From contig NZ_CKYA01000003.1 of NCBI RefSeq assembly GCF_001113365.1, positions 1 through 64,000 of the forward strand: a stretch of 64,000 nucleotides of DNA, read 5' to 3'. Both the position numbers and the translations under genes were made by a program. Under the pieces are notes generated by a model. The model was not told the origin of the DNA, did no database searches, and saw nothing but the letters and a program-made list of their open reading frames with translations. Every line of letters starts with the position of its first letter. The stretch's first letter is position 1. Shown one piece after another: positions 33,992-42,980 of this stretch. The stretch is from Streptococcus pneumoniae. Its GTDB lineage: Bacteria; Bacillota; Bacilli; Lactobacillales; Streptococcaceae.

Positions 33992-34585
33992 ATGAACAAA
34001 GAAGACTTAACCACTCGCCTGCTTCGAAATCTCTTTCATATTCAGGGTCCTTTTGATGAATGCCGACAAGAGATTATCTACAAAGCTTGTGCCCGTTCTA
34101 TGGTTCAAATCGTTTATTCTTCCTTCTTCCTCTTCTTGTTTTATCTATTATTTGGACGCTTCATAGAAGCCGTTCGCTATGCCATGCCCTACGTATACTC
34201 TGGACTCATTTTTTTCATTACCTTAAAAACTCAAAGAGCCGTCAAAGAACTCCACTTGGAAAAAGATGACAAGTCAGAAATCATCCTCAAAACCTACAGC
34301 AAAGCCCCAATCAAATTCCGAAGCTGGGTTGTGTTTATCGGTATTCAGATTGGCCTCTTTACCCTACTCATCTTTCATAAAGTCTTCGTTCAGCAGATGT
34401 CCTTTTCAGATTTTGGAAAGTTGCTCATGCAATTTGATAAAAGTGGTCCTTTCCTGATGTATGGCCTGATTATCGGTAGTATTTTCGGAACCCTGACCTA
34501 CGGATTTCTATCACTTCAGGAGGAGAAAACTCCTAAAAATACCAAACAGAAAAAGAAAAGAGGCCCTCATGACTTCACTTTATGA
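33992..34585 (+). CDS. Second DUF3278 family membrane protein
   Basis: A 197-residue paralogue of the 33086 gene. N-terminus MNKEDLTTRLLRNLFHIQGP with FDECRQEIIYKA, four hydrophobic segments (about 35-55, 60-77, 110-130, 150-170) and a very basic tail (EEKTPKNTKQKKKRGPHDF). AGGAGG site upstream. The 3' end overlaps the glutathione peroxidase start by 17 bp, which ties that gene to the same transcript. Function unknown. Confidence 0.78.
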   Translation: MNKEDLTTRLLRNLFHIQGPFDECRQEIIYKACARSMVQIVYSSFFLFLFYLLFGRFIEAVRYAMPYVYSGLIFFITLKTQRAVKELHLEKDDKSEIILKTYSKAPIKFRSWVVFIGIQIGLFTLLIFHKVFVQQMSFSDFGKLLMQFDKSGPFLMYGLIIGSIFGTLTYGFLSLQEEKTPKNTKQKKKRGPHDFTL

Positions 34586-35045
34586 TTTTTCTGTTTTAGA
34601 CCAAAACAACCAATCAACTCCCTTGGAGAGCTATCGTGAGAAAGTTCTCTTGGTTGTCAACACTGCTACTGGATGTGGTTTAACACCCCAGTACCAAGGT
34701 CTCCAAGAACTCTATGACCGTTATCAAGAACAAGGTTTTGAGATTTTAGACTTCCCTTGCAATCAGTTTATGGGACAAGCACCAGGCAGCGCAGAGGAAA
34801 TCAACACCTTCTGTAGCCTACATTATCAAACCACCTTCCCACGTTTTGCCAAGATCAAGGTCAACGGTAAGGTGGCAGATCCCCTCTATGTTTGGTTGAA
34901 AGACCAGAAATCTGGCCCACTAGGAAAACGAATCGAATGGAATTTCGCTAAATTTCTCATCGGTCGTGATGGGCAAGTCTTTGAACGCTTCTCTTCCAAA
35001 ACAGACCCAAAACAAATTGAAGAGGCCATACAAAATCTACTATAA
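34569..35045 (+). CDS. gpo: Glutathione peroxidase family thiol peroxidase
   Basis: A 158-residue thioredoxin-fold peroxidase reducing H2O2/organic hydroperoxides. Peroxidatic Cys36 lies in VNTATGCGLTPQY; the family motifs LDFPCNQFMGQ (second Cys) and WNFAKFLIGRDGQV (Trp/Asn of the catalytic site) are present. Cys replaces the animal selenocysteine, so the reductant is probably thioredoxin-like. The start overlaps the preceding DUF3278 gene. Matches the gene next to the GH31 gene on the pneumococcal map. Confidence 0.93.
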   Translation: MTSLYDFSVLDQNNQSTPLESYREKVLLVVNTATGCGLTPQYQGLQELYDRYQEQGFEILDFPCNQFMGQAPGSAEEINTFCSLHYQTTFPRFAKIKVNGKVADPLYVWLKDQKSGPLGKRIEWNFAKFLIGRDGQVFERFSSKTDPKQIEEAIQNLL

Positions 35046-35050
35046 TTCAC

Positions 35051-35102
35051 AATCTCACTATGATTAAGTTTCCTTTAGCCTAATGAATAGTGAGATTTTT
35101 TG
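35051..35102 (+). terminator. Terminator after gpo
   Basis: AATCTCACTAT ... ATAGTGAGATT with a long loop, followed by T6; it closes the XRE-DUF3278-gpo operon. Confidence 0.8.
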
Positions 35103-35122
35103 ATTGGCTTTGACTTAAATAG

Positions 35123-35180
35123 AAAAACACCCCATGATATGAAACATGAAGTGTTGTAAAGTCTATGTTGTAGCTACTTA
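35123..35180 (-). terminator. Terminator after the GH31 gene; shares sequence with 48175-48228
   Basis: Minus strand AACACTTCATG ... CATGGGGTGTT followed by T5. About 50 bp here match the segment after the displaced rpsI tail at 48175-48228 in the same orientation. Confidence 0.7.
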
Positions 35181-35266
35181 TTTCACATTTTCAATGTGAC
35201 CAGTGATAACGAATACCATACAGAATCTTCATATACACTAAACAAATGACTTTCTAATTATCTCAA

Positions 35267-37480
35267 TTAGTTTTCGCTAGTAAATATCATTTCTAACAAA
35301 CGCCCTCTCAATTCCTTATCCTGATGATGCAAGATATTCATTAAGTCATGAGAATTTTTGGCATTGATGAATTGATTTAACAATCTATCTTTTAATTCAT
35401 ATGGAAGAGAAGCTGTCTTTAGTAGTCTAAAAACTTCATCATTCAGAGATGGTATTTTATTATCTTTCCATTCAAATCTAGCTGTATCATTCTTATTTGG
35501 CAATTCAATGATAGACACATTCGTTCCTTTAAAATGAATTCTATGCCTTCTATTGCTTGGAACGATACTAGAATCTCCTTGTAATGTTAACTCTACCATC
35601 CCCATTTCCCAGTCGATTGATAATCTTGTTTGATATCTTTGACCATTTTGATCTTCAATCATTTCAAAAGAATGTTGTTTGCCTGGGAATACATACCAAT
35701 CTACAACTTCAGGTAAATCAACACCCATATCTATCTCAGAACCAACCAAGGGAATGATTGCACCACTTTTTGCAAACACAGGTATCATCGAAATGTCTCT
35801 ATAAACACTCAACTTCACACCACCTGTATATTTTTTCTCTGAAAAGAAGTCATACCATTCACCTTCAGGGAACCATACATCTACTTTTGCAGATTGGAAT
35901 TCCAAATCCATCTTTTCTACAACGGGAGCCACCATCAGTTCTGTTCCAAAAAAGTATTGATTTGGAACATTATAGCTCTCATCATTCTCTGGGTAGAAAT
36001 AATACATTGGGCTGATTAATGGGGCACCTTCCTCGTGTGTCTTTACATTCATGGTATATAGATATGGAATCATCTGATGTCTCAAACAAAGGTATTTCTT
36101 CATAATCTTAGATGTTGTTTCCGAAAAAAACCAAGGTTCTTTACTATTAAAGGGACTTCTAGAACTATGTAAGCGAGTAATCGGACTAAAAACACCAAAC
36201 TGTAGCCATCTGGTTTGTAGCTCTTCGTCATAATTCCCCAGCATGTGTCCACCGATATCATGGCTCCACCAACTATAACCGATATTAGATGCTGTCGCTG
36301 TAAAATAAGGTTGAAATCTTAAGGAATTCCAACTAATAATGGTATCTCCTGAAAAACCAACAGGGTAGCGGTGACTACCCGGCCCTGCATATCTTGATAA
36401 AATCAAACCACCTTCTGCATTTTTACAACTATCCTGATAGTGATAATGGTTTAAAAGCCACAGTGGATCCAACATGCCTTGAGTCCCTTGTTGCCAGTCA
36501 ATCCACCAAAAATCTACTCCCTGCTTTTCTAGCTTATAATGAACATCTTTAAAGTAGGCTTCCCTAAAAGAGGGATTAAAAAAATCAAAAATAGCAGGTT
36601 CTTCTAATTCTACATTTAACCCCAATCGTTTTGCGACTTGAGGATAAGCTTCTTCATAAGCCCGTATACCATCAGCAGGATGGACATTTAAGGAGAGTTT
36701 TAACTTTCTATCATGAAGTTGTTGCAATAACTGTTCTGGATTTGGTATTAAGTTTCTATTCCAACTATATCCTGTCCACCCACTTCCAAAACGGGCTGGA
36801 ATTTCAGTTATATGCCAATCCATATCTAACACACCGATAGATAAGGGAATGTTCTCTGTTTTAAATCTATCTATTAAATCCAAGTATTCATCTGACGTAT
36901 AAGGCCAATACCTACTCCACCAATTGCCTAAAGCATATCTTGGCAACAAGGGTGTTGAACCAGTCAAATGGTAAAAGTCTCTGATTGCTCCTCTATAATC
37001 ATGCCCATAGGCAAAGAAATAGAGGTCAATTTGATTTTCTCTCTCAATATAACCAGACTGTTCATCCCAAATAAATCCTTGAGAATCATCCAATAAGGCT
37101 ATACCATTTCGGCTAATAATTCCATCTTCTAATGGGATGGCTCCATCTGCCTTATCCAGAGTCCGAGCCGTTCCTTTTAACGTTTCAATAGATTCACCAA
37201 AATACCAGCGACTACCATATACGGCAAAATTTCCTTTTAATTCTATAAATAAATTTTCGGCGTTAAATTCTCCTTTATTAAAGTGCAGATGAAAATAGTC
37301 CGTCATAATATCTAGTACGTTTGATGTCTCGATATAATCTAACGAAACTTGGCCAAAATCTCTATTATAGATAAGTTGTGTCGTTCTATCCTCAAAACTG
37401 CCAGTTTGAGAGTATTCTAACCTTACTAGCTTGTCTGTTAATACAGAGATTCGATAAAACTCTCCCTTAAAAATTTTCAA
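35267..37480 (-). CDS. Glycoside hydrolase family 31 alpha-glycosidase
   Basis: A 737-residue intracellular enzyme (no signal peptide) with the GH31 (beta/alpha)8 barrel from about 180 to 520. Probable nucleophile Asp328 in FWWIDWQQG and acid/base Asp379 in GFSGDTIISW, with GVLDMDWH and RYAGPGSHRYPVGFSGD loops. N- and C-terminal beta domains flank the barrel. Alpha-glucosidase or alpha-xylosidase activity fits; substrate cannot be read from sequence. It corresponds in position to the GH31 gene next to gpo in pneumococcus. The start follows AAAGGAGG. Own terminator at 35123. Confidence 0.9.
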   Translation of the reverse strand: MKIFKGEFYRISVLTDKLVRLEYSQTGSFEDRTTQLIYNRDFGQVSLDYIETSNVLDIMTDYFHLHFNKGEFNAENLFIELKGNFAVYGSRWYFGESIETLKGTARTLDKADGAIPLEDGIISRNGIALLDDSQGFIWDEQSGYIERENQIDLYFFAYGHDYRGAIRDFYHLTGSTPLLPRYALGNWWSRYWPYTSDEYLDLIDRFKTENIPLSIGVLDMDWHITEIPARFGSGWTGYSWNRNLIPNPEQLLQQLHDRKLKLSLNVHPADGIRAYEEAYPQVAKRLGLNVELEEPAIFDFFNPSFREAYFKDVHYKLEKQGVDFWWIDWQQGTQGMLDPLWLLNHYHYQDSCKNAEGGLILSRYAGPGSHRYPVGFSGDTIISWNSLRFQPYFTATASNIGYSWWSHDIGGHMLGNYDEELQTRWLQFGVFSPITRLHSSRSPFNSKEPWFFSETTSKIMKKYLCLRHQMIPYLYTMNVKTHEEGAPLISPMYYFYPENDESYNVPNQYFFGTELMVAPVVEKMDLEFQSAKVDVWFPEGEWYDFFSEKKYTGGVKLSVYRDISMIPVFAKSGAIIPLVGSEIDMGVDLPEVVDWYVFPGKQHSFEMIEDQNGQRYQTRLSIDWEMGMVELTLQGDSSIVPSNRRHRIHFKGTNVSIIELPNKNDTARFEWKDNKIPSLNDEVFRLLKTASLPYELKDRLLNQFINAKNSHDLMNILHHQDKELRGRLLEMIFTSEN

Positions 37481-37505
37481 TTTGTTTTCCTCCTTTTATG
37501 GTAGC

Positions 37506-37541
37506 ATAAAAACAGAACGCACCATTTTTGATGCGTTTTTC
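37506..37541 (-). terminator. Candidate terminator between fic and the GH31 gene
   Basis: Minus strand AACGCATC-aaaaat-GGTGCGTT followed by CTGTTTTTA: a stem-loop with an imperfect T-run. Confidence 0.55.
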
Positions 37542-37722
37542 GTTATTCTGAATGCAATGTTCTATCTATGACAAATAATAGTCAATTGAAAAAATGTAGT
37601 GGACAAAATATCTTTTAATAAATCAAGAGTTTATTAAAGAGTTATCCCTTTTCAACCTTTCTAAGCTTATGTAGTTGTGAAACAAACTACTTTTAAACTA
37701 TTAACTATCTATCAGTAGCAAC

Positions 37723-38334
37723 TCATAACTTGAAAAGAATTTTTTCAAATAACTTCGTTAATTTAGTTTTGTCTCCATAAACTGTACCATCCATATACAG
37801 GTGATAAATCTCATCATCATCACCGATTGATATTTCACATTCATAACCTTTCATTAAAGCTAAAGAGCGAATAACCTCCCTCTGCGTTCTACCGTTTCCC
37901 TCACGGAATGGATGAAAATAATTGAGATTATCTAAAATTTCGACCAATAACTGAATGACTTCTTTTCTACTATTAGCATTGTCATGAAATCTATCTATCA
38001 AATTATTAAGGTAAGTGAGTGCTGTATCGAAAGACTGAATCGGCATAAAAGCATTACCACTTTTTGAAATATTGACTTTTCTAAATTCACCTGCCCAATG
38101 ATACATATCTTCAAACAAAAATTGATGAATTTTCAATATATCTTTTACACTATAAACTGGGATAGGATTGATAAATAATTTCAAACTCTTACTAGCAACC
38201 ATACGATATTCAAGATCGCGTGCTTTTTGCTCATCTCGTTCTTCCTGCTTATTTCTTAGAACTGAAGAATCTGGATAGGTATATAAATTATTCGGATCAA
38301 TATAGTCATAAGAATCATAACATTTACGCTTCAT
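37723..38334 (-). CDS. Fic-domain AMP-transferase (toxin)
   Basis: A 203-residue protein of the Fic superfamily, which transfers AMP (rarely other groups) from a nucleotide to a hydroxyl of a target protein. The catalytic motif HPFREGNGRTQR at about 145-156 matches HPFx(D/E)GNGRxxR fully, so the enzyme should be active. The flap region MPIQSFDTALTYLNNL and the FLFEDMYHWAGEFR segment are typical. Size fits a stand-alone bacterial toxin. The ATG overlaps the stop of the upstream antitoxin gene (TAATG), so the two are translationally coupled. The target is unknown; related toxins adenylylate gyrase/topoisomerase IV. Confidence 0.92.
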   Translation of the reverse strand: MKRKCYDSYDYIDPNNLYTYPDSSVLRNKQEERDEQKARDLEYRMVASKSLKLFINPIPVYSVKDILKIHQFLFEDMYHWAGEFRKVNISKSGNAFMPIQSFDTALTYLNNLIDRFHDNANSRKEVIQLLVEILDNLNYFHPFREGNGRTQREVIRSLALMKGYECEISIGDDDEIYHLYMDGTVYGDKTKLTKLFEKILFKL

Positions 38335-38510
38335 TAAGCCATCCCCAAAGCAAGAGCTTCATCTCGTAATTTTTCAACATCACTAACCGTAGGTCGCCAT
38401 CCTTCAATCATATTTGTACTTAAAGCATACCAAACACTCTTAAAAACGGACCGATTTTCAAAAGCGACTCCCATGATTGTCATCTTTTCTTTATCTATAT
38501 CTAAGGACAT
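38334..38510 (-). CDS. Fic antitoxin (VbhA/class I-like)
   Basis: A 58-residue protein reading MSLDIDKEKMTIMGVAFENR at its N-terminus and ending RDEALALGMA. It contains T32-N-M-I-E36-G37, matching the inhibitory motif (S/T)xxxE(G/N). In class I Fic systems this motif is supplied by a separate small antitoxin, whose glutamate blocks productive ATP binding. AAGGAGG lies 6 bp before the ATG and the TAA stop overlaps the fic start. Size, motif and coupling together make an antitoxin assignment strong. Confidence 0.85.
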   Translation of the reverse strand: MSLDIDKEKMTIMGVAFENRSVFKSVWYALSTNMIEGWRPTVSDVEKLRDEALALGMA

Positions 38511-38682
38511 ACGCTACCTCCTTTAGTTACATTATACCATATTTCTATGTAATTTCTTTTTCATTTTTAACTAATGTACTGTAATCATTTTAGTCATTTT
38601 AAAAACGTTTTAAAATTTTTTAGGTTAATCATAATTTTATTTTAAGCTATAAAAACTCTAAGCAGGCAGAGCCTGCTAACTC

Positions 38683-38711
38683 ATGACAGAAAAAGAAGTT
38701 TAGCTTATAAT
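38683..38711 (+). promoter_or_regulatory. Promoter in the IS110 left non-coding region
   Basis: ATGACA (38683-38688), 17-bp spacer, TATAAT (38706-38711). A start near 38718 gives ~160 nt of RNA before the transposase ATG. Confidence 0.65.
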
Positions 38712-38716
38712 GAAGA

Positions 38717-38878
38717 TGAACAATACAAATCCGTGGTGTCTAATAGGGCTTTTCCTAGCCTGTTAAAAAAACTGGATGAACAAGAGTCATGAGATAACTC
38801 GAATATGCCTTGAGCATGAAAATAAAATTACTAGTAGCCTCTTGTTCTATTGTTCAAATAGTTAACAGGAGGTTTTTA
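38717..38878 (+). ncRNA. Candidate IS110 bridge RNA
   Basis: The leader between promoter and transposase is strongly foldable. A 9-bp stem GAACAAGAG (38778-38786) / CTCTTGTTC (38839-38847) encloses GAGT ... ACTC and ATGC-cttga-GCAT (38805-38817) hairpins. IS110-family elements are known to encode a bridge RNA of similar size in this position that pairs with donor and target DNA. The assignment here is inferred from position, promoter and fold only. Confidence 0.5.
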
Positions 38879-38880
38879 TA

Positions 38881-40048
38881 ATGGAAGTCATGATTGAAAC
38901 GTGTTGTGGTATTGATGTCCACCAAAAATCCATTGTTTGTTGTATTCTAGATTGTCCACTAGATACTAATAAGCCAAAGAAAATTCAGAAGAAATTTGGG
39001 ACAACTACTGTAGCTCTTCACAATGCCTTAGATTGGTTGGTGGAAAACCATGTCATACATGTCTTTTTTGAAAGTACTGGGCAATATTGGCTCCCTCTCT
39101 TTAATATCTTTTCAGATTCTAATCTCGTCTTGGTACTTGCCAATCCTCAACATATCAAGAATGTGCCTGGTCGAAAAACAGACATGAAAGATGCCGAATG
39201 GATTGCTCAACTCGGCCGTTGCGGACTAATTGAACCTTCCTATATCCCTGCTCCTGAAGTAGTACAGCTTCGTTTACTGACACGTCGCATGCGTTCTTAC
39301 AAGCAGCGTCAAACTCAAGTCAAAAATGAAATTCACAATCTCTTACAACGGGCTAATATCAAGCTAACAAGTTATCTTTCTGATATTTTTTCTAAGACAG
39401 GGCGATCACTTTTAAAATTATTTATTAACGGAGAAAGCATTAATGTAGAATCTGTTATCCCTTGTATCCAAAAGCGAGTGAAAGCAAGTCCAGAAGAACT
39501 TGTTGAAGCGATGGAAGGAAAGTTGTCACTAGAAGATCGCTTCCTCTTAGACCAGAGCTTAGAGGAATATCAGATGTATCAGGAACTCATTGAAAAATTG
39601 ACCGATGAGATTCAACACTACATCGAAAAGGAGTTTCCCTGAGGAAAATAGGATACTTCAAACCATTCCTGGTGTGAATGAAAACTGTGCTGCCACTATT
39701 CTAGCTGAGATTAGACCAACTGTTACAGCCTTTCCATCCGATGCACACTTAGCATCCTGGGCTGGACTATGCCCAGGATCTTATGAGAGTGCTGGCATTA
39801 AAAAATCCTCACACATTACGCAAGGAAATCGCTATATCAAACAGGCTCTGACCATGTCGGGATTAATTGTAGCACATTCTAAGGATCCAGCTTTTTCTTC
39901 TTTTTACAATCGAATTTCCCAAAGAGGAAGCAAGATGAAGGCGATTATTGCTTGTGCTCATAAGATTCTCAGAATCATTTACAAACTACTCTACACCAAA
40001 CAGACTTATCAAAAAGAAAAGGCGATAGGACTGAGGAAACAGTTCTAA
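38881..40048 (+). CDS. IS110-family DEDD transposase, two frames joined by a +1 shift
   Basis: Frame one (38881-39642, 253 aa) is the RuvC-like DEDD domain: GIDVHQKSIVCC with the first Asp, FFESTGQYW with Glu, and GRKTDMKDAEWIA with the Asp pair, then a helical segment. It ends EKEFP-stop. Frame two supplies the Transposase_20/tyrosine-serine domain (IPGVNENCAATILAEIRP, SWAGLCPGSYESAG, GNRYIKQALTMS). A +1 shift at 39637-39640 gives a fused protein of about 388 residues, the normal IS110 size. The junction reads AAGGAG-TTT-CCC-TGA, the same layout as the prfB recoding site, so the gene may be functional and not simply broken. A single inserted base is the alternative. AGGAGG precedes the ATG. 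Confidence 0.8.
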
Positions 40049-40150
40049 CGCCCAAACTAAAAAAATTTCAATTATAGTATAGCACAGGAAGTGATTTTTT
40101 GCGCTTTTTTACTGTCTTTTTTCAAATAAAAACATCAGGAATGATCAGCT

Positions 40151-40912
40151 TTAATCACCTAACTTATTTACAAATTCTCTATACTTTCTTGCCAGAATCA
40201 TTAATACTATATATAAGCAAGACATAGAGCGACTATCAAGGTCTGGATTTTCGTCTATTCTACTAATTTCATAAAACAATTGATACGTTGAATTATTCTT
40301 TAGAAAATTATCGCTAAACTCCGTTACACCAATAATAGTAACTCCCTTTGCATTTAATTTATTTATAGTTGTTTGTATCCCTTTAGTATTTCCACTCAAT
40401 GATGTAATTATCACTAAATCATCTTTATTCAAATTATCAGCTAGCATGGAAAAATTCGTTTCCCCTGAAACAAGATAATTTGGACGATGACTTAAGAATA
40501 ATTCATTTGACAACTCTTTCGTAAAATTGTTTTGAGTGAAACCAGTGGCATACAATGTCACTTGGGAAGCTTCATAAATTTTTTTTAAAATGGGCAAAAA
40601 ATCTAATTCTGTAGCAAATCGAAATGTTTTCTGTATATCCATTTGTAATTGAGATAACAAGTCTATTTTATCCACTGATTTTGTTTTAGAGATTGAATCT
40701 TGAATCGAATATCTCATATCTGTAAAACCTCTAAAACCAATCTTCTTCGCTAATCTCAAAACAGTGCTTTTTGAAGTTAATAAAAGTTCTCCTACTTCTA
40801 CTATCGTTTTTGATACAATTAATTCTTTATGTTGAACAATGAACTGCAACATCTCTTTTTCACTCATTGTTAAACTATCATAGTTAACTTCAACATGCTG
40901 TTCAAAATTCAT
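40151..40912 (-). CDS. RpiR-family transcriptional regulator with SIS domain
   Basis: A 253-residue regulator: N-terminal HTH_6 helix-turn-helix (about 1-75; SKTIVEVGELLLTSKSTVLR and KKIGFRGFTDMRY) and a SIS sugar-phosphate-binding domain (about 105-235; VTLYATGFTQNNF, LVIITSLSGNTKG). RpiR proteins control sugar catabolic genes in response to a phosphosugar. ATG 40912 follows AAAGGATG; an in-frame upstream extension is rejected as low-complexity and lacking a ribosome site. It lies downstream of, and on the same strand as, the GH13/PTS genes, so it most likely controls them. Confidence 0.9.
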   Translation of the reverse strand: MNFEQHVEVNYDSLTMSEKEMLQFIVQHKELIVSKTIVEVGELLLTSKSTVLRLAKKIGFRGFTDMRYSIQDSISKTKSVDKIDLLSQLQMDIQKTFRFATELDFLPILKKIYEASQVTLYATGFTQNNFTKELSNELFLSHRPNYLVSGETNFSMLADNLNKDDLVIITSLSGNTKGIQTTINKLNAKGVTIIGVTEFSDNFLKNNSTYQLFYEISRIDENPDLDSRSMSCLYIVLMILARKYREFVNKLGD

Positions 40913-41294
40913 TTTTTCATCCTTTTTATTTACATCATTATTTTCAAAATCGGTGTTGTTATTAAAAGTGCATATCCATTTGAAAATCCTATAAAACAAT
41001 TTAATTCTATCATAAACAAACATAGAATTAAAGATAAAACATCTTCTTCATAGATTATATACATCCGAACTCATATTTGATTGAATTAGGCTTCAATAAA
41101 TAAGTTAGTAGAAGAAACAAAATCAAAAAACGCACAATATCAAGTTTAGAAAAATTTGATATCATACGTTTCCTCATGAATAGATTTTATAAATTCCCTA
41201 TTTCAATTGAATTTTGCTCTAGTATTTAAACTTAATAGTATTAGCTCTCACTATACTCGACAAATAGGTTCTATTCAAAGTTTTGCAAAAATCT
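40913..41294. other. Intergenic region with palindromic repeat remnant (copy 4)
   Basis: Between the GH13 stop and the rpiR start. It holds AAAAACGCACAATATCAAG ... TTGATATCATACGTTT (about 41128-41172), a member of the repeat family seen at 3076, which may serve as terminator for the PTS-GH13 operon. Nothing else is recognisable. Confidence 0.5.
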
Positions 41295-42980
41295 TTATTG
41301 TTCTATTAAGAAAACTTGAGCCTCAAAAGGTTTCAATTCAAAAAATTTTGGAAGTTGTTTAAGTTCTGATTCATAATTTCCAATTAAATATTTTACTTGA
41401 CTACCAATCAGATTCGATGGTACTTGTGAGGTAGTAGGTTGTTTAGAGAATGAACACACAATTAACAAAATTTGTTTATTATATTCCCGTACATAACTAA
41501 AGACATCACTATCTTCTTCGTTTATCAATTCATACTTCCCATGAATTATAATTGGGTAATCACGCCTCAAGCTGATTAATTTTTGATAATAATAAAAAAC
41601 TGAGTTTGAATCTTCAAGACAGGCTTCTGCATTTATAGAAGAATTGTCTGGAGAATACTGTATCCAAGGGTTTCCACTTGAAAAACCATATCCTTCTTCT
41701 TTATTTCCATTCCATGGGAACGGTGTTCTCGCATTATCTCTAGATTTTAAATAAATTGAATTATTTATATAAGATGAAGATTCACCATTTTCCTTCATAA
41801 GTTCATAAAAATATTTAGTCTCGATATCTTTGTAATTCTCTACAGAATCAAAATGAACATTCTTCATCCCCAACTCTTCACCTTGAAAAACATACGGAGT
41901 TCCCTTCATCATATGCAATAAGGTAGCTAACATCTTTGCTGACTGTACCCTAAATTCACCATCATCACCAAATCGAGTGACAGCTCTTGGTTGATCGTGA
42001 TTACTCCAGTATAATGAATTCCACCCTTTTTCTAACTTCAATTGCCACTCTGTTAAAACTGATTTTAAATCACTTACTTTAAAGCGTATATCTGAGAACT
42101 TACCATATCTACCATAATCCAAGTGCATGTGATCAAAATGAAACACCATATTCAATTCTTCATTTTCGGGCAGAGTATACTGCAAAGCTTGATCACTGTT
42201 TGTATTTGGAGCTTCACCAACTGTCATTACATTATATCGGCTTAGAACTTCCTGATTTAGTTTATGTAAAAACTCATGAACTCGTGGGCCATTTGAAGCT
42301 CCTACATAATAAGATTTAGTGTATGGAACTCCATCCGGTGCGTCAGGATAGTCCTGCCTTTTACTTATCAATGTAATGACATCCATCCTGAAACCATCAA
42401 TTCCTAAATCAAACCATTTGGTCATCATTTTTTGAATTTCTTGACGTACCGTTGGATTTTCCCAATTTAAATCTGGTTGTTCCTTGGCAAAACAATGTAA
42501 ATAATATTGATTTCGTTCTGGAACATACTCCCATGCAGATCCACCAAAAGTGGAACCCCAATTATTAGGTTCGCTACCATCAGGCTTAGGATCTTTCCAA
42601 ATATAGTAATCAGAATATGGATTATTTTTATTTTTTCTAGATTCAATAAACCATGAATGCTTATCACTGGTATGATTCACAACCAAGTCAAGAATAATCT
42701 TTATTTCTAATTTATGAGCTTCTGCTAATAATTCTTGAAAATCTTCCATTGTCCCATAAATTGATAGGATTCTTTCATAATCACTGATATCGTATCCATT
42801 ATCCACCAATGGTGATTCATAGATAGGATTAAGCCAAATAACATCAATTCCTAACTTATGGAGATACGGTAATTTTTCTTTTATTCCATTCAAGTCTCCT
42901 ACACCATCTCCATTTGAATCCTTAAAACTTTGAGGATAAATTTGATAAACAATACTATTTTTCCACCAAGCATCTGCCAT
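41295..42980 (-). CDS. GH13 alpha-glucosidase (oligo-1,6-glucosidase/GH13_31 type) linked to a mannose-type PTS
   Basis: A 561-residue cytoplasmic GH13 enzyme. Landmarks: WLNPIYESPLVDNGYD, DLVVNHTSD at about 98-106, nucleophile Asp200 (GFRMDVI), acid/base Glu256 (TVGEAPN), Asp329 (SNHDQPR). It resembles DexB from this window but has a longer loop (PKPDGSEPNNWGSTFGG) and a VGEAPN signature. ATG 42980 shares its A with the TGA of the IIA gene, so the enzyme is made with the transporter. The substrate is therefore probably the phosphorylated or free alpha-glucoside brought in by this PTS (an isomaltose- or sucrose-isomer-like sugar); that is inference. Confidence 0.88.
   Translation of the reverse strand: MADAWWKNSIVYQIYPQSFKDSNGDGVGDLNGIKEKLPYLHKLGIDVIWLNPIYESPLVDNGYDISDYERILSIYGTMEDFQELLAEAHKLEIKIILDLVVNHTSDKHSWFIESRKNKNNPYSDYYIWKDPKPDGSEPNNWGSTFGGSAWEYVPERNQYYLHCFAKEQPDLNWENPTVRQEIQKMMTKWFDLGIDGFRMDVITLISKRQDYPDAPDGVPYTKSYYVGASNGPRVHEFLHKLNQEVLSRYNVMTVGEAPNTNSDQALQYTLPENEELNMVFHFDHMHLDYGRYGKFSDIRFKVSDLKSVLTEWQLKLEKGWNSLYWSNHDQPRAVTRFGDDGEFRVQSAKMLATLLHMMKGTPYVFQGEELGMKNVHFDSVENYKDIETKYFYELMKENGESSSYINNSIYLKSRDNARTPFPWNGNKEEGYGFSSGNPWIQYSPDNSSINAEACLEDSNSVFYYYQKLISLRRDYPIIIHGKYELINEEDSDVFSYVREYNKQILLIVCSFSKQPTTSQVPSNLIGSQVKYLIGNYESELKQLPKFFELKPFEAQVFLIEQ

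Larger units (their letters stand above)
38640..40130 (+). mobile_element. IS110-family insertion sequence (ends approximate)
   Basis: A DEDD transposase gene (split by a one-base shift) with ~200 bp of structured non-coding DNA upstream and ~80 bp downstream. IS110 elements have no terminal inverted repeats, so the ends are not visible and are given as a bracket only. It lies between the Fic module and the rpiR-PTS locus. Confidence 0.75.
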
